From: Leucogyrophana mollusca
Lineage: Eukaryota; Basidiomycota; Agaricomycetes; Boletales
Length of the DNA stretch: 18,640 nucleotides
NCBI GenBank assembly: GCA_021014945.1
Contig: MU266728.1
Coordinates: 1-18,640 of the forward strand
Direction of reading: 5' to 3'
Each line of letters begins with the position of its first letter. Positions within the stretch are counted from its first letter, which is position 1. The notes under the pieces were generated by a model. It was given only the letters and a program-made list of their open reading frames with translations. It was not told the origin of the DNA and searched no databases. A program made the translations under genes and the position numbers. Positions 17,151 through 18,640 of the stretch are shown piece by piece.

Positions 17151-17995
17151 ATGTCGAGTCGTCAACAACTCGAGTCTCCTGGAGCCGTCGAATTGGGCAG
17201 TGAGCTCTCCCCTTCTTCAGGTAACGAGGACCTGGTTCGTCCCCAGGCCTCCGAATCATATACCACTATACCCGAAACACCCAAATACGGCCCTCCTCGC
17301 GCTTTGGCCGCCATTCAAGCAGAATCCGCCTCCGTTCATCTCACTCGCTCAGTTCGCCGGGGCCCTAAAACGCCTCAAGTTCCGAGTCCAATTGCTGGAA
17401 CCCCGCTCGCGGTTGGCGCTATTCGAGGACGCAAGTCTTTTTCTTACCTATCTCACATCACTTCTGTCTCCTCGCCTCTCCAGACATCGACTATTTCCGG
17501 TCTTTCAGCTTCAAGCAAAAGGCCAGCGCGCAGTGTCCTCACTTCTCGCGAGAAGGTACGTGCTTAGTACATGTGTAGGAACTATTACTCACAACAATTC
17601 CATCGCAGAATGACGTAGAGATATCCGATATCGAGCTCGAGAGGATGGAGTCAGAGCTGCTCCTGGAAGTTATGCGATGCCAACGCAATATCTGTTTGCT
17701 GGAGAATGATCTTGCCAAAGCTAGGCTCGACGAAAACGTTGCGATGTGTAAGCTCTACCAGCTACGTGCCGGGGACGCCGAGAGAAGGCTCGAAGGTGCT
17801 GAGTTCGACCTGGGTTGCGTTCGAAACACGATTCGCAAGAACGAGGCCAGCCGCCAGTTGAACCCCAAGCGTCGCTGCATCTCCAGTCCGCGTGGTGAAC
17901 CTGGTACATACTTATTCCATCCTTCAAAATTATCTTCTCACTTGATTCAATCCAGCCCACCCGCACAAATCTCCAGAAGTCTGAATCGTCTTTGA
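17151..17995 (+). CDS. Gene C: small coiled-coil protein of unknown function
   Basis: Exon 1 (17151-17555) and exon 2 (17609-17995) join in frame across a 53-nt GT-AG intron and give 263 residues. The N-terminal half is Ser/Pro/Thr-rich and presumably disordered, with IPETPKYGPPRALAAIQAES and a basic RRGPKTPQVPSP. The C-terminal half begins with a charged helical segment: DIELERMESELLLEV, LLENDLAKARLDENVAM, LRAGDAERRLEGAEFDLG. This resembles a coiled coil of about 80 residues. It ends in a basic patch, LNPKRRCISSPRGEP. A further intron 17904-17955 (GTACAT...TCCAG) is possible and would end the protein at TGA 17982-17984 with AHPHKSPEV instead of the longer tail. ATG 17151 is the first in this frame after a pyrimidine-rich leader. 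No named family is recognised. Confidence 0.65.
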
Positions 17996-18640
17996 GAGTA
18001 GTAGTGTGCACCGTGCGCTTTGTATCTGCCTCCTTTCGATAACTTTAAAACATCCTGCTGTCTTTGTGCCGTTCTAAAAGTTCTCATACTATATACTAGC
18101 AAGCGACATGGAAATATCGACATTTACCACTATCTACTTCTCGGCACGCGTACCAGCGCGCAAATTGGGTGCTGTGGTATGCTGTAGTACCTGTGGTGAT
18201 TGTACCGCTGTACCACTGTACCGCTGCCTTGGGTGTAGTCGACTGTACCTCTGTGACGTGGTGGGCCTAGCCAACTGTCTCGGCTGTAGACTACTGGGGC
18301 CGCTGTGACAGGCTGTGACCAGTGACCAGTGAGGGACCGTCTGGGACCGTTCGATTGTTCTGATGAGATCCCAGGCACGTGTTACGGGAAGTGGCTGTGG
18401 GCATGGATTAGATTAGATTGTCCTTCAAAATCTGTCTGATAAGATATCTTCGGTGGCCCAAGGCCTTCCATGTCCGGGCCCGGGGAGTCCTCCAAATGTG
18501 GCATTCACTCCCCGGCGTAAAATGATGAAAGTTATTGTTTCCTGGGGTTTGCATATAATATAACCCTTGTCACACTACGTTGCTCTTTAAGGTAAGCCTA
18601 GTGTTCGTGCGAGCGCATTGCATGTCCCTTGAAAAAAAAA
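17996..18640. other. Downstream region of gene C with short tandem repeats and a TATA-like site
   Basis: No convincing gene. Three 8-bp units TGTACCGC/TGTACCAC/TGTACCGC lie at 18201-18224 within a longer CTGT-rich stretch, and GTGACCAGTGACCAGTGAG follows near 18316. GCATATAATATAAC near 18551-18564 is TATA-like and could belong to a plus-strand gene beyond the window. The window ends in a run of nine A. ORFs here arise from the repetitive composition. Confidence 0.45.

Noticed and set aside
18108..18308. 66-codon Cys-rich plus-strand open frame
   Set aside because: The Cys and Leu content arises from the CTGT/TGTACC short repeats; there is no splice or start context supporting a gene.

Overview
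The window looks like nuclear DNA of a mushroom-forming basidiomycete (Agaricomycetes). The reasons are short GT-AG introns (mostly 44-85 nt), genes packed on both strands, and gene families typical of that group: a BTB/POZ protein, a DUF6589 protein, a P450 fragment and fungal Trm44. Family names come from recognising the translated sequences; no database search was run.

Region 1 (1-6800) is repeat-rich and mostly decayed. A composite repeat occurs twice in the same orientation (about 161-1330 and 5911-6794). Each copy carries, on the minus strand, the 5' part of a cytochrome P450 gene with introns still visible, followed by a 20-bp minisatellite and an AT-rich tail. Between the copies lie a minus-strand coding remnant cut off at the repeat edge, a BTB/POZ gene without its N-terminal core, about 1.3 kb with no recognisable gene, a DUF6589 pseudogene with two in-frame stops, and a tRNA-like element.

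Region 2 (6800-18640) has three plus-strand genes with good exon structure, all encoding low-complexity Ser/Pro-rich proteins of unknown function: gene A (7045-9183), gene B (12039-15253, six exons) and gene C (17151-17995). They alternate with two minus-strand genes that are clearly broken: a Trm44-type tRNA-Ser Um44 methyltransferase (9931-11739) and an unknown family (15644-16738). The 5' ends of each broken gene and its plus-strand neighbour face one another across about 300-410 nt, so they probably share bidirectional promoter regions.

I see no operon-like pathway, CRISPR array or defence system. The most interesting points are the P450-carrying minisatellite repeat, the extent of gene decay (natural, or partly assembly error), a coding-like tail behind a TGA in gene A, and an intron in gene B whose retention would add a CxxC...CxxC tail.
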